Both the position numbers and the translations under genes were made by a program. A stretch of 64,000 nt of DNA. Source: Gnetum montanum. Taxonomy: Eukaryota; Streptophyta; Gnetopsida; Gnetales; Gnetaceae. The notes below the pieces were generated by a model, which searched no databases, was not told where the DNA came from, and worked only from the letters and a program-made list of their open reading frames with translations. The DNA lies in NCBI GenBank assembly GCA_015680685.1, contig MNCI01004661.1:1399441-1463440 (forward strand). Reading direction: 5' to 3'. Within the stretch, counting starts at the first letter, position 1. The number at the start of each line of letters is the position of its first letter. Positions 22,673-35,814 of the stretch are shown piece after piece.

Positions 22673-22949
22673 TCAAAAGTGTCCAACTTCTCTCGATTGA
22701 TGTTCTTAGATTGACAGGTGGAAGTCGGCGACGCTCATATTCCAATGTGTCTATGCCTTCATTGTTAGTGTGGGTTGTTTTCCCAATTCATTCCATGCAT
22801 GTTGATGGGCTGCTTCCTTGATCAGTTGTCAACCACTGGGTGTCCACTACTTGTGTGGTTGCTACATACAGGCACCTTTGTATTTGTGTTTCTAGGGAAC
22901 ACCGGTTACATGGAAGAGATGTTGAGCATTCCTCCATGTCATCACCCTC

Positions 22950-23625
22950 TAAGTCACTTTATGTGATGCATGGAACTTTCTTCTTCTCAATATTTCCACA
23001 AATGTTTACCTTAGATATGTCAAAGGAAAGATCATGGATCCCTAGGTATGCATCTATTGTACTTAGCCATGGCCTTCCCATTATAATTGGGAAGCCCCCG
23101 TTGTTATTGTTAACTTCTATCACCAGGAAATTAGCTGGGTATGACCACCCATACATAGTGGTAACGATGTCCTCCACCAATCCCAAGGGAATGGTGATGG
23201 ACTAGTCAGCCAGCTCAAGTTGGATATTGCTCTTCTTAAGTTGGGGCAGGTTCCAAGATTGATACATTTCTCATGAGATTAAGTTGACTTCGAAACCTGA
23301 GTCAAGAAGAGCCTTATGTGGTTCATTCTCAGTGACTTGTAAATAGATTAAGGGGCTTCCAGGATCAGAGAGTTTCCTGGGAAGGTTGCCTACCTTGATC
23401 CAGTTGGTTACAGTATGTGTTAACATAACCGTATGCGTGAAGCTCGGTTGTTGGATGGAAGGGAACCCTGAAGTTTTGTTTGTTTGAGGAGCGTACATAG
23501 GCTCAATCTCTTGTTGTTGTGAGAGCTTGTCTGGGCTTTTTTTTCTAAAGAAACATCTTCTCTTCTTGCGATTGTCAAAACTAGCAACGGGTTGAATGTT
23601 TACAGCTCTCATAGCGTTACGTTGC
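22950..23625 (-). pseudogene. Element A protease and linker
   Basis: Aspartic protease region with the intact motif LLDSGFEVNLIS at the end of one open stretch (23271-23612). A stop follows, then a second open stretch (22959-23186) with GLVEDIVTTMYGWSYPANF, GFPIIMGRPWLSTIDA and EKKKVPCIT. The same blocks, in the same order, occur in B, C and D. In an active element this would cut Gag-Pol. Here it is separated from gag by stops and no pol follows. Confidence 0.85.
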
Positions 23626-24014
23626 TACAGTTGAGTGGGGGGTTCCCCTTGCATTATTAGAACAGGTTGTAGTGGAACTACAAGTGGAAGAGTGGCAGAT
23701 GGATTTGGAGGATGGAATGGATGTGGAGTGTCTCCCGGGGGAGAAGGAGTCCTTCTAAAGTACTCTTGAACTTGGTAGTAACGTTGGGGAGTTGTGTGAC
23801 CCATAGAGTCACTTGGAGAAACTGGTTGCTGCACATAATAGCCATAAGGATCAGGTTGTCAATAAGGCTATTGTTGTTTGGGTGGTGGCATCCCCCATGA
23901 CTGTGGGTGTTTCCACTGCTAATGTTGCCCGATGGGTTGTGGTGGAGTTCCACTTGGATAGTACATTAACGGTTGGTGGAACTACCTTGGGTTACCTTGG
24001 GGATAAGGTAACCT

Positions 24015-25925
24015 TCAAGGTGTTTGCCGTTTGTTAAGTCTCAAGTTAAGTGCATACACCCTAGACTCTTGCAGATGTGAGATGATTGGACAACATCCCT
24101 TAGGATGGTCATATTGGCAGATCTCACATCCACTGTCATTGTCTTTGTCTGAGTCCACAACTTCATCAGAGATAGTTATTTTCCCCTTACCTTTGTTACA
24201 TGCATGACCTGCATCTCTCCTCTTTTTCTTATCAGAGTCACTACCTCGTTCCACCTTAGACTCCTCTACAATTTTCAGGATAGTTTCAAGTCTAGAGTCT
24301 AAGGAATTCCATAATTGATCCACCTTAGCCGATACTTCGGTTGTTAGCTTTTGAATCAACAAGGTTTTTCTGTTCACCAACTCTTCGAGTGGTGACTCAT
24401 CCTCCTCATCATAAAATTTCAGTCCCTTCTTTCGAAGGGAAGGATCGCAGTTGTATTCTTTTATGCTGTCTCTTTTTCATACTTCTTTGGCTACTTGCTC
24501 CAAGAAGCAATGAATTTCATGGGCTCTAAGTTTTGATAATCTCCCTTGGGCATAAGTCCCAAGGGTTCTCCTAGTTTCATACCTTAGTCCATCTATGAGG
24601 TGGCAAAGTTGATCTCACTGTGCCTAACCATGGCCCAGGCAATGATGTAGCAATGGGTAGTATCAGCCCATGGCAGCATCCAAGGGTTCATGATTACCTT
24701 GTTTCCATCCTTAGATCTATTTACACAAGTTAGACACTATGGAATACATTTGATATTTATCGTTGAACAATTCTAACATCGTACTCCATCTCCTAATGGT
24801 TTCCGGTTCTAAGGACTAGTACCAACTCTTTGCTTCCTTTATGAGTATCCTAGGAAACAACTTTAGTTTCTGCCACTCGTTTTCTATGTTTTGCAAGACG
24901 CAAGCATCGTGGAATGCCTATAAATGATTCTACAGATCAACATTGTATCCTCCTTCAAAGTGTGGGACATTATTCATGTTTAAGTGCTTGATTCGGCTAT
25001 CTTTTTGATGCCTTGTGGGTATTCTCACTGCCTCTGTGATGTCTAGCATACTTCGGGTGGCAAGTAGGGGCTCTTGATGATCATCTCTTTCATGACATCT
25101 ATGATGTCTATGTTGTTCCCTACTTTCCCTTCATTCATGCCCTTGTCCTTGCTCTCGACTCTCTCGTTGAGGTCTCTCATTTTGCCTACCTCTATCCTCA
25201 CTGTTATGCTCTTGGTGGCTGTGCCCAAATGTGGAAGGTGAGGGTGAGTCATGTGATGAAGGGGAAGAAGAAGGAGAACCATCGCCATGACGATGCTTCT
25301 TACCTTCTCTTCTACTACTATAGCCCCGATCATGATGATGATCTAAGTGCCTATCCTTGTCATGTGTTGTTATTCCCTTAGTGAATAGTTGGCATTCACG
25401 GGGATCAGAACCAGTGTTATGTATCATGGAGCGTAGGTTCTGATACCCCACCTCCTCACCATCATTAGAAGGGGGAACATTATTTGTTATAAGTGGTTCA
25501 CCATCTCTGATTTCACTTAGGATGCATGGGACCCCTTTGCCCTTCAACAGTGTATGATGGCTCTCCTACTGTGAGTCCCTTAAATGTTGTGTTTCCATGG
25601 GATGATAATCCCTTATGTTGATATCACCTACAACGTATTCATCATATAGTTGTGTCATGTCGATCTGTGCAAGAGCACAGAGGAGCATGTTTGGGACTAA
25701 CCAATCTGGAGGTAACACTATGTTACCTTGCAAGTCTCTCCATCGCAGCTGTTCGTCTTGATGGAGGATAAAGGTAAAATTTGATATGTACTCATCAGGA
25801 TAAGTATATACCACTCGATGTTGAGGAATTGGTAGATTTCGGTTATGTGTTTTTGATTGCCGACTGTTTCTAGTATGATCCCTAGGTGGTAAATTGCTCT
25901 TGTTAGAAGAAGACTTAATTTAATT
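24015..25925 (-). pseudogene. gag: Element A gag
   Basis: Several open stretches in order. First an N-terminal block (25566-25814: ILHQDEQLRWRDLQGNIVLP). Then a Ser/His/Arg-rich linker (25131-25547), a poorly readable capsid part, and a C-terminal piece (24015-24380) with a charged region and the compact knuckle CEICQYDHPKGC near 24092-24130. The latter is followed by CPIISHLQES and a Gln/Pro-rich tail. The knuckle spacing CX2CX3HX3C is shorter than the usual CX2CX4HX4C. It is the best preserved gag of the Athila-like set, but frames are broken and no start ATG is evident. Confidence 0.8.
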
Positions 25926-26040
25926 CGGTGTGCTACTTAATTGTTATATAATTTTTTTTCATTTAATTAACCCTAAGGTTCATTTAAGCCCCCAACGATG
26001 TGGATAGTTTCCTATGTTCTACTTAGCGCACAAACACTTC

Positions 26041-26060
26041 GTCCCTGGAAACAGTGCCAA
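26041..26060 (-). other. Element A primer binding site, tRNA-Asp type
   Basis: Reads TTGGCACTGTTTCCAGGGAC on the minus strand directly after the LTR end CTCATCA; it resembles the tRNA-Asp complement used by Athila elements. Confidence 0.75.
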
Positions 26061-26874
26061 TGATGAGTGGCAAGGTACCCCTACACTCAACCATACGAAT
26101 ACGAGCATAGCACACGTGATTCAGTTGAACTCCATAGACTAAGTGCCTACACACCTTATGGAACACTTAAGGTTAATCATTCATTGTCTTCCCAGACTTA
26201 CTTGTAGTTGTCACGGTTGTATGGTTAAGTAAGTCTGAGGTATGTGATTTTTATAGTTTTTTCTATTTTATCTCCTATGCTAACAAGGTGAAGGGTGAAG
26301 AGACTAATTAACTAACTTTAACTAACTAACTAAGCCTGAATTAACCTAGCGTCAGCATTCATTCTCACTTATCGTTCACACCCTGAACCAATGCAACCTT
26401 GGTTACCAAACACTAGTCGTTGCTAGGATCCCCAAGCGTAACACATGTGCTCGAAGTGGTCATACTGAGGCACTTAACTAGGAGAGAAGGGTTGAGAGAG
26501 ATTTAATTACTAATAAAGCATTTAAATAACAAATAATAAATGATAGTAAATAAAATCCTAATTAGCCTATTCCATGCACTACAAGGTTTATCCAAGAAGT
26601 TCGTCTTTATTTTTGTACACAAACTTGTGTTTAGGTACAATATTTGCTCGAATAAAGATCCGTTCACTCTGGAGTTCCTACTACGGGCACATGGAAATTA
26701 ATCTATCTCTGAAGAGGTAAAACTACCAGAGTTTCACTATGGTCTAAGCCTAGGATGAGAAACAAGGGAGAGCCGCCTCTTATTTATAGACTTAGCAGCG
26801 CATCACGATATCGCATACGCAATATCACGAGGGACGACGTGATATTGCGTGGGATGCGATGTCGTGTCCCATCA
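26061..26874 (-). repeat. Element A 5' LTR (814 bp)
   Basis: In plus coordinates it begins TGATGAGTGG and ends CCCATCA. TATAAATA (minus) at 26781-26788, with GATATC-like motifs in U3 at 26805-26870. It abuts element B's LTR without spacer. Confidence 0.9.
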
Positions 26875-27714
26875 GTTGTGCTCTGATATCAAATACATGA
26901 TATCAAGTCCCAAGATGCAATGTCAAATATTTGATATGGTGGGGTATGTGTTAGCCTATAAATATAGCACTGAGGCACACAGTTTCCATATAGTTTTTAT
27001 CATAGCATAGCGAAACTCTTGTAATTTGTTTTCTCCAAAGTTAGAATATTTTCCAAAGTGCCCACAACAGGAGTCATTAAGTGTATGAATCTTTGTTCGA
27101 GCACTATTGTACCTGAGCATGGCAGTGTGTGCAGAAACAAAGATGAGCTTTCTGATCAAACCTTGTAGCATCTTGGCTAGCTTAAATATTTTATTTATGC
27201 TTTTAATGTTTCATGCAATTTCCTTTAATGCTTCCAAGTAATTAGGCTAAGATGAGCTAACTAGATTGACTAGTAGTTAATTAAGCACATAAGTATGACC
27301 GCTTCGAGCATGTGTATAACTCTTGGTAATTCCAGCAACTTTTAACATTTGGTAACCAAGCAATGTTATACATGTTCAAGACGTGCACAGAAAGTTGGAT
27401 CAGATACTTATGTAAGGATAGTTAGTTATTGATCAACAATTAAATTAAGTTAAATTGATTATAAATTACATTTCAACCTACTTTTAATCATAGAAAAATA
27501 AAATATAAAATAATAAAAATCATGTGCCTCAATTATATTTAACAATACAATTAAGCTCCATAAGTATAGTTGAGAAGACAATGATTGTCACGATTAGATT
27601 TCACATCTTGGAACCATTGTACTTAAGAACTTAAGGTCTACGAAATTTGACCAGATTGCATGTGAATGCTTGTGATTCGTATGGTTGGGTATAGGGGTTC
27701 CTTGCTGCTCATCA
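26875..27714 (+). repeat. Element B 5' LTR, start truncated
   Basis: Aligns with 34945-35814 and ends CTGCTCATCA. TATAAATA at 26957-26964. Confidence 0.85.
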
Positions 27715-27932
27715 ATTTTTTTAGTGAAATTAACTCTTAAAGAAAAAATAATTTTGTAGTCTAGATAGTTCTTCAAACTGCTTAAGGCCTTTTTGGTATT
27801 TATAACATTTATTTTCATACTAATCTTACAAATAGAATTATTCTATTCTTCAAAGTGCTTAAGGTCTTTTTGATATTTATAACATTTATTTTCATACTAG
27901 TTTTACAAATAGAATTATTTTATGATAGTTCC
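27715..27932 (+). repeat. AT-rich extension shared by both B LTR copies, with internal 76-bp tandem duplication
   Basis: Starts ATTTTTTTAGTGAAATTAAC and ends GATAGTTCC. The same block follows the right LTR at 35815-36031. Inside it, a unit of about 76 bp (TTCTTCAAASTGCTTAAGG to AGAATTATT) occurs twice. Confidence 0.85.
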
Positions 27933-29220
27933 CCAGGACACTCATTAAAGAAGCAGAAAACTAGTACCAGTCCTTAAAACTAGAATCTATCAGATGGTGG
28001 AGTACAATGCTTGAACTATTCAATGACAGGTATCAAATGTACTATCGAGTGTTCAACTTGAGGAGGAAAATCCAAGGATGCAAATAAGGGACATATGAAC
28101 CAGTGGATCCCGCCATGGGCCAATTCTATTCCTTATTACATATATGTCATAGCCATGATTATTCTCAACTGGAGCAACTTTGCCACATTGTAGATGGGCT
28201 CCGATTAGAAACGAGGAGAACTCTTGGCGTCTATGCCCAAGGGTAATTTTTAGAATTAAGAGCCCATCAAATTCAATGATTGATTAAGCATGTAGCAAAA
28301 AAAAAGGAGTTACGGAAACATGAAAGTGTATAGGAATACAACCATAATCCTTTCATTTGTAAGAGAGAAGACTCATCACTTGATGAGGTGGTGAAATAGA
28401 AAACCTTGTTGCTTCAAAAATTCACCTCTAAAATTTTGGCAAAGATCAATTAGTTATGGGACTCTATGGATAGTAGATTTCAGTTGTCCTAAGAATTGCT
28501 GCAAAGTCCAAAGAATAAGGTAGTGATCATGATCACAGGAGGCACAAAGAAGATGACATGCTAATCAAAGAGGTAAGGACAAGATTGTTGCAGTAGAGGA
28601 AATTATGGAAACTAACTCAGATGATGATGGTGGATGTGACATCTACCATTATGAACATCCTAAGGGATGTTGGCCTATTATGTCACACTTATAGGAGTCT
28701 GGGATGTATGCCCTAAATCCATGACTAGCACAAAGGCAAACACCCAAAAGATTGCCTTATCCTCAAGGCCATTCTAAGCAATTCCACTAGCAACAATAGT
28801 ATTATCCAAGTGGAACTTCACCGCAATCATATGAGCAGTATCAATAGTGGCAGTAGCCATAGTTGTGGGTGCTAGAACCACCAAGGCAACAACACCCTTA
28901 CAAACAACTTGATCCATATGGGTACTATGTTTAGAAACCCTTGTCTCCATGTGACTCTTCCAGTCATGTTTCTACTTTTCAACCTCACTACTATCCTCCT
29001 GATTATTATCAAACTCATTCTCCACATGTAAGGAGGGATACCACCTTTTACCCTTATCCTCTTCTTGTTCTTACAAATCTTCCTCCATCCTCAGCATAGT
29101 TATCACCTGCTCCATCTATACAGGATGAAATCCCAGCTTAATTGCAACAATGCAATGCCACCAAGGCCATTAATCCACAATTGGTTCACCAACTAGGTGG
29201 TTCAGACACTTGATCAAAGA
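27933..29220 (+). pseudogene. gag: Element B gag remnant
   Basis: Begins inside the capsid-like region (IRWWSTMLELFNDRYQMYY; LCHIVDGLRLETRRTLGVYA), equivalent to the middle of gag in D. The compact knuckle near 28632-28670 reads CDIYHYEHPKGC, its second Cys changed to Tyr. A Gln/Pro-rich tail with many stops follows. The N-terminal third is missing. Confidence 0.75.
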
Positions 29221-29399
29221 AAAGACCTTTCTTCCAACCCAACAGTTTGTCTAAGCCCTCACATACACCTACTATTGGCAATCTTGTTTCTCTGTTTCCC
29301 TCTATATCAAATTCCTTTGAGACCCCTTCAAACCAAATACCACCTAGGATCCACAATGTTATGCTTACTCATACCGTGTCTAATTAGATCTATGTTGGC

Positions 29400-32300
29400 A
29401 ACCTTCTCAGGAAATTAGTTGATCCTAGGAGTCCTCTTATTTATTTGTAGATTGTTGGGAATGAACTCTGTAAAGCTCTTGTTGATTTAGGTTTCAGTGT
29501 CAACTTGATTTCTCATGAGATGTATACTACATGGAACCTACCTATTCTCAAGAAGAGTAATATCAAATTAGTATTGGCAAACTAGTCCATCACTATTCCA
29601 TTGGAACTGGTAGAGGACATTGTGACCACTATTTGTGGGTGGTCTTATCTTACTAATTTTTTGATAATCATGGTGGAGAATTACAAACAGGACTTCCCAA
29701 TCATCATGGGAAGGACATAGCTAAGCACTGTTGATGCAAGAATGGACATCAAATATCTTTCCCTAGAAATATTTAAGGAAATGCATTTGTGAAGATCAAG
29801 AAGAAGCAACTTCCATGCATCACATACAATGATATAGGGTGAAATTATGTGTAGAAACTCTGGTAGTGAAATGAGCATCCATCTCTGCATGTAATCAGTG
29901 TGCAATAGAAGCAGATATTCAAAGGTGTTTGTACATGGTAGCCACAAAATAAAAGGACACCCAGTGGTTGACCATTGATTTTGAAATTAGCACACTTTAC
30001 ATGGAACCTACTTAGAGCCTAACATGTGCATATGTTGTAGGCATGGATGAACTAGACCCAGTTCATCACCAACTCTCTAAAAATGTGAATGATGATACCT
30101 ATTGGGAAGAGTTGGAAATTCCTAAAAATTTCAAGCAAGAGCCCCTTGAATTAAAAACTACACCTGTTGGCATGGAATATGTATTCTTAAAAAATAAAAA
30201 GCTATTAATAATCAATGCTAATGTTGCTTCAAAACAAAAATAGATGTTATCATATCTCAAACTCACAGGGATTGATCCTCGAATATGCTAGCATTATATC
30301 TACAACAATCTAGCCATGAAGCCAAAGAGGTAGCCATAGAGGTGATTGAACCCCAAATTGAAGTAGATCATTAAGGAGGAAATTAAATAGCTCCTCAAGG
30401 TGGGGTTTATCTATCCCATTATAGATAGTAAGTGGGTTAGTCGACTCATGATTGTGCCAAAGAAATATGATAAGTGGTAGGTCTACATCGATTTTTGGTT
30501 GTTGAATATGGCAACATTTAAAGACCATTTTCTATTGCCATTCATTGATTAGGTGTTAGACACAATATTTACGGATTAGTACTATAGTTTTCTGGATAGT
30601 TATAATGGCTATAACCAAATCTAGATTGTACTAGAGGACTAGGCCAAAACAACATTTACAAGTTCCTGGGGGACCTTTGCATATCGCAAGATGCCTTTTG
30701 GTCTGTGCAATGTCCTTGCTACAATTCAATGTCTAGTCCTTAGCATTTTTCAACAACAAATTGGTAGTGGTGTGGAAGCCTTCATGGATGACTTCTCCAC
30801 CTATGGAGTTACATTTGAGTAAGCCCTAGACCGCCTTGAGTAAGTCTTGAAAAGATGTGTTGAAACAAACCTTTGGCTCAATATACAAAAAAGTCACCTA
30901 ATGATTCAGGAAGGCATTATATTGGGGCACAAAATAATTCAAGTAGGAATTAAGGTTAACCTTGAAAAAATAAGGGTCATCCAAGGAGTTACCCGCCAAC
31001 CAGAAATCGTCAAAGATGTTTGGTCATTCCTTGGACACATGGGATAGTACAGGTAATTCATAGAGAATTTTTCTAAGATAAAAAAACTGTTGGTTGAGTT
31101 GACAAAGAAAGAGACTTCATTTCTCTAGACCAATGAATGTGAAAAAGCATTCCAATAGCTGAAAGAGAAACTTGTAGAAACTTCAAGTCTACAAGCACTT
31201 GACTAGTCTAGACCATTTCATGTTATGACAGATGCATCAAATTATGCCTTGAGAGTTATTCTTACATAGATGAATGATAAGAAACATCCATATGACATCC
31301 ACTATGCAAGTTGAAGCATTGTGAATGCATAACTAAACTACACCACTACAGAAAAAGGACTAATGGCCATGGTGTTTGCTCTAGAGAAATTCAAGCATTA
31401 TGTGCTTGGATACAAGATGTTTGTGCACATAGACCATAGTGCAATCTGCTTCCTAATGAATAAGCCAACTATGAGCCCCCATGTCATATGACGGCTGGTG
31501 CTCTTATAGGAATTTGATCTTATGATGGTAGTTTGAAAGGGAACTAAGAATGTGGTCATTAATCACTTATCTCAGTTGTAATGGAATAGCAAAGAGGATG
31601 AAAGCCCACTATCTAATTTTTTTCTTGATCAACTCCTTTTTCCCGAGGCTATAATTGAACAATTGCCCACTAAACCTAAATGGTATGATGGTATTCTCAC
31701 CTATCTTCTCATCCAAGAGATGCCACAGGGGTTGGACCACTAGAAGAAATAATAGTTTCTTCACCAAGTAAAACGCTTCATGGAGATCAAGGGATACCTC
31801 TACAAGGTGTGCATAGATGACATGTTTTGTTGGTGTGTCCTTGATGCTGATCAACTGCGCATTCTCTATGATGCTCAAGAAGGTCCTTGTGGGGGCCATT
31901 ATGCTGGGAGACGCACGACCATTAAAATCCTAATGGTAGGGTATTATTGGCCAATAATCCTTAGGGATGCTTACCAATATGTCTTCTCTTGTGAACACTA
32001 CCAATGAGATGGTGGAATGACTACTCAAATGGAGGGATCTCAACAATGGACCCAATTGCTAGAACCCTTTGACATCTAGGGCATCGATTGCATGGGTTCA
32101 ATCAAGCCCATGTTAAATGGAAAGGTGTACATCATAGTTGTTGTTGACTATTGTATGAAATGGGCAGAAGTAGTAGCCATCACCAATTGTACATCTTCTA
32201 CTGCTACTTAGTTTTTACAACAAATGTTGTAAATAGGTTTGATGTGCCACATGCATTAATTTCTAATAATGAAACTCACTTTACAAGCACTACCTTTTGG

Positions 32301-32961
32301 AAGCTTCTACAATGCTTGGGGGTTGAGCATAAACTAATAACACCCTACCACCCCCAATCCAATAGTTATGCTAAGGTTACAAATAGGAAATCACAAAGAT
32401 ACTAATGAGAACTATTAGCAAATATAGGAAAGACTGGGGCACAAAACTCAATGATGCCCTCTAGGCCTACCCCTCAACATGGAAACTTCCTATAGGCTAC
32501 TCTTCCTATAGGCTATTCTCCCTATGAGCTAGTGTGTGGAAAATTACCAACACTTCCTATTTAATCCGAGATCCATACACTTTCAATAGCCTATGACCTC
32601 GACCTTAACTTAAGTTTAGCACAAAAAGAAAGATTAATGAATCTCAACTTTCTAGATGAAAATCGATTGGTGGTCTTGTCATCTAACAAGTTACTTAAGG
32701 CATTCAACAAAAAGTGCCATAACCTTAGAATTAGAAAATTCAAATTTCAACCAACCTCAATAAACTAAGCTTCAAACATTGTGGGAAGGACCTTAGATCA
32801 TTTACAAAACTTTTCCTTATAGGGCCATGTTGATCTATAAACTTGAGAGCCAAGATGAGAAACATCTAGTCAACATATAACAAGTTAAACCTTTCCATGA
32901 GCCTAAGCAAGCCAATGCAACAAACACCTCATTAGATGAACAACCACACTCAATCTTTTAG
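29400..32961 (+). pseudogene. pol: Element B protease-RT-RNase H-integrase remnant
   Basis: Protease near 29455-29520 (ALVDLGFSVNLIS; the expected DSG reads DLG), then PLELVEDIVTTICGWSYLTN and FPIIMGRT. RT about 30370-30880 with FMDD near 30787. RNase H has VMTDASNYALR near 31225 and VHIDHSA. The integrase finger EGPCGGHYAGRRTT lies near 31890. The core has GIDCMGS, ISNNETHF and NSYAKVTN, so several catalytic positions are altered. The last codons before TAG at 32959-32961 match the end of D. Dozens of stops. Confidence 0.85.
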
Positions 32962-34944
32962 ATCTCCTCCTTTCAACTTAGTTGTGGGAAAGATGGCCAT
33001 CCATGTTAACTATATAAGTGACTCCTTAGTTTTTCATATTTTTGTTTTACATGTTTTTATTTTACACCTTGTTATTTTTACAACTTTTTTTGTTTTACAC
33101 ATCCTTTATCTTACACATTCTTGTTTTTATGTTATTAATTTTTCAAATTTTTTGTTTTCTTAAAATATTTTACCTTTATTTTGGATGTGATTTTCTTATT
33201 ATGTTTTAATAATAGCATGCCTTATTACCAACTAGGTACAATGTGGTTTATTTGATGTGGGCATGTATTATCCAGTTATTTGATTGTTGGTATCTAGATT
33301 CCAACTTTGAGTTTTGTTACTGATAACTAGGACATGGTTTCTTTTTCATGGAACAAGCAGTGAATCCACTACATCCACCCATCCACAAACTCTATGGTTT
33401 TCCTTTTTCTAGAAATGTGCTACCCTTTTTCGTTAGTAAAACTTTAATGAACTTTTGACTTTGGTAGTTTTTGCATTTTGAAAGGTTTCAAAGATTTGAA
33501 CAAGGTCTGCCTTCAAGGGGATTTAGTACTCTTTGTACCTTTTTGCTTACTTGGGTGCATTTTTGTTTTCATGGATTGCTTACTATTTTGTGTTGACCAA
33601 TAACAGGAAGTTGAATAATTCTTTGCATGGTGTGGTTCTCATATATAAAAAAACAAAAGAAAAAATAACAACAACAACAACAAACAAATAAAACATAAAT
33701 GATGAGAATTCAAAGCATACCCCTTAGACAAAATAAATGGGCTACAAACACTAGTTATGGGACTAGAAAGACATGTTACCCATGCTTGAAGGTTCCCTTT
33801 AACTAAGGCCCTTCCTCACTTCCTACTTCTATTTCTTCTTTAATAAATAGCGGTGGTTGTTTTGTGGGAATACTCTTGTGTCTCAGGGGGGTGGACTGGT
33901 CTTAGAATGACGATGTGATGTCACTGAATGTGGTTGGTTTTGGTCTGGGCTAAAGATGGATTTTATCATGTCATTTAACCATAAAATTCACAAGAGACTT
34001 CATGTGACCTTAATCAGGAACTCCATTCCACTCTCTCTCTCATCCATCTATGCTCTCCATGTCTCATCTCATTGCTAGTTTCATGTTCTTGTTCGATGTC
34101 TTGGTTTGATGTGTCAAAATTCTTAGGTAGTTTCTTCCAAGTTTTTGTACTTAACTTTTCATAACCATTAATCATCCATGGGACCCACAGACTCTCTAGG
34201 TTGAAGTTATGCAAGGGTAATCAAAGGCTTGTGCCTACTTTGGGGAGGATCCACTTGCATACCTTTTGGTTGGGTTAGTTAAGTTCATTACCCTTAGACA
34301 TCCTCACAATCAAATCCTTTTGTGTACCCCATCAATAACATCCAATTGTGCACATTTTCACAATGCTTTGTTAGTGAAATCGTCTTTTTATTGTTGTGAA
34401 TTCTTAAACCCTCTTCAAGCATTTCATCATGTTTGGACTTTTTTTAATTTAATAATGGACCGCTTATCCATTTCATCCTATTCTTCAGTTTTCCCATTAA
34501 CACTACTAATGGAATCAATCCATCATAATCACAACCTAGCCAAGTGTAATCATTGATGAGATAAGGTACTTCATTGCACACTAATCCATGATTTTGTTGT
34601 GATTGCAGTGGGAAGCATGGATTGGATGTAGGATTACCTTCACCAAGGATGACGTAGTAGCACCATGTGATGAGGATCATTCATGATCGTTGGATCTTCT
34701 CCCTTGATCTTCTGCTACTAAAGGAGTTGGATGTCTATTTTGTCTAGGGTGTTCAATCCTATTATCATGAACATCCAATTTTGTAAAAGATTATATATTT
34801 GTATACTTGGGAACTTGGAATTTATTTTTTCCATCTAAATCAATTTGTATGTCAGTCAATAATCCCATACCTGTCCAATGTTTTGTAAGGAACTTTTTCC
34901 TCCTCTTATTCACTTGGATGAGTTTTCATTTAGTTGTGGGGGTA
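32962..34944 (+). other. Element B non-coding 3' region
   Basis: Contains diverged 15-bp TTTTTGTTTTACA units (33035-33120), an AAC-rich microsatellite (33661-33690), GAAAGACATGTTACCCATG at 33766, TTTGGGGAGGATCCACT near 34236-34255, and the polypurine tract GTTGTGGGGGTA at 34933-34944. No convincing gene. Confidence 0.75.
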
Positions 34945-35814
34945 TGATGAATCATGTTTTTTTGAGCTTCGATATTGGATACATGATATCAGATGCCCAA
35001 TATTAGGCCCCAAGATGTGATGTTGAATATTTGATATTGTGGGGTATGTGTTGGCCTATAAATATAGTGCTTAGGCACACCATTTCCATATAGTTTTTGT
35101 CATAGCATAGCAAAGCTCTTGTAGTTTGTTTTTTCCAGAGTTAGAATATTTTCCAAAGTACCCACAATAGGAGTCATTAAGTGTATGGATCTTTATTCAA
35201 GCACTGTTGTACCTAAGCATGACAATGTGTGTGAAAATAAAGATGAGCTTTCTTATCAAACCTTGTAGCACCTTGACTACCTTAAATATTTTATTTATGC
35301 ATTTAATGTTTCATGCAATTTTCTTTAATGCTTCCAAGTAATTAAGCGTAAATGAGCTAACTAGATTAAATAGCAGTTAATTAAGCACATAAGTATGACT
35401 GCTTCGAGCATGTGTATAACTCCTGGTAATCCTAGCAACTTTTAACATTTGGTAACCCCACAACATTATACGTGTTCAGGATGTGCACGAAACATGGGAT
35501 CAAATACTTATCTTACAATAGAGAGTTATTGATAAGTAATTAAATTAAGTTAAATTGATTATAAATTATGTTTCAACCTACTTTTAATCATAGACAAATA
35601 AAACATAAAATAAGAAAAATGATGTGCCTCAATTATACTTAACCATACAATTAAGCTCCAGAAGTATAGTTGAGAAGATAATGATTTTCATGATTAGATT
35701 TCACATCCTAGAACTAGTGTACTCAAGAATTTAAGGTTTGTGGAATTTGATTAGATCATGTGTGAACACTTGTGATTCATATGGTTGGGCATAGGGGTTC
35801 CTCGCCACTCATCA
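34945..35814 (+). repeat. Element B 3' LTR (870 bp)
   Basis: TGATGAATCATG... to CCACTCATCA. TATAAATA at 35057-35064 and GATATT/GATATC motifs in U3. Preceded by a polypurine tract. Confidence 0.9.

Larger units (their letters stand above)
19949..26874 (-). mobile_element. Element A: Athila-like element lacking the whole RT-RNase H-integrase region
   Basis: Minus strand, LTR to LTR. The 5' LTR is 26061-26874 and the 3' LTR (19949-20520) lacks about 290 bp of its far end. Between them are the primer site, gag, protease and linker. Near 22665 the sequence jumps directly to what in element D follows the integrase stop codon. About 3 kb of pol is therefore absent, leaving a Gag-protease element that would depend on enzymes from relatives. 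Gag and protease are also broken by stops. Confidence 0.85.
26875..35814 (+). mobile_element. Element B: Athila-like element, 5' LTR end and gag start missing
   Basis: Plus strand. The left LTR (26875-27714) has lost its first bases at the junction with A; the right LTR is 34945-35814. After the left LTR there is no recognisable primer site. Instead there is a 218-bp AT-rich segment, then gag begins in mid-domain at 27933. Protease, RT, RNase H and integrase follow in order but with dozens of stops. No target duplication can be shown. Confidence 0.8.

Noticed and set aside
33005-33163. Plus-strand frame with FVLHVFILH repeats
   Set aside because: Relic of the T-rich 3' motif, not coding.
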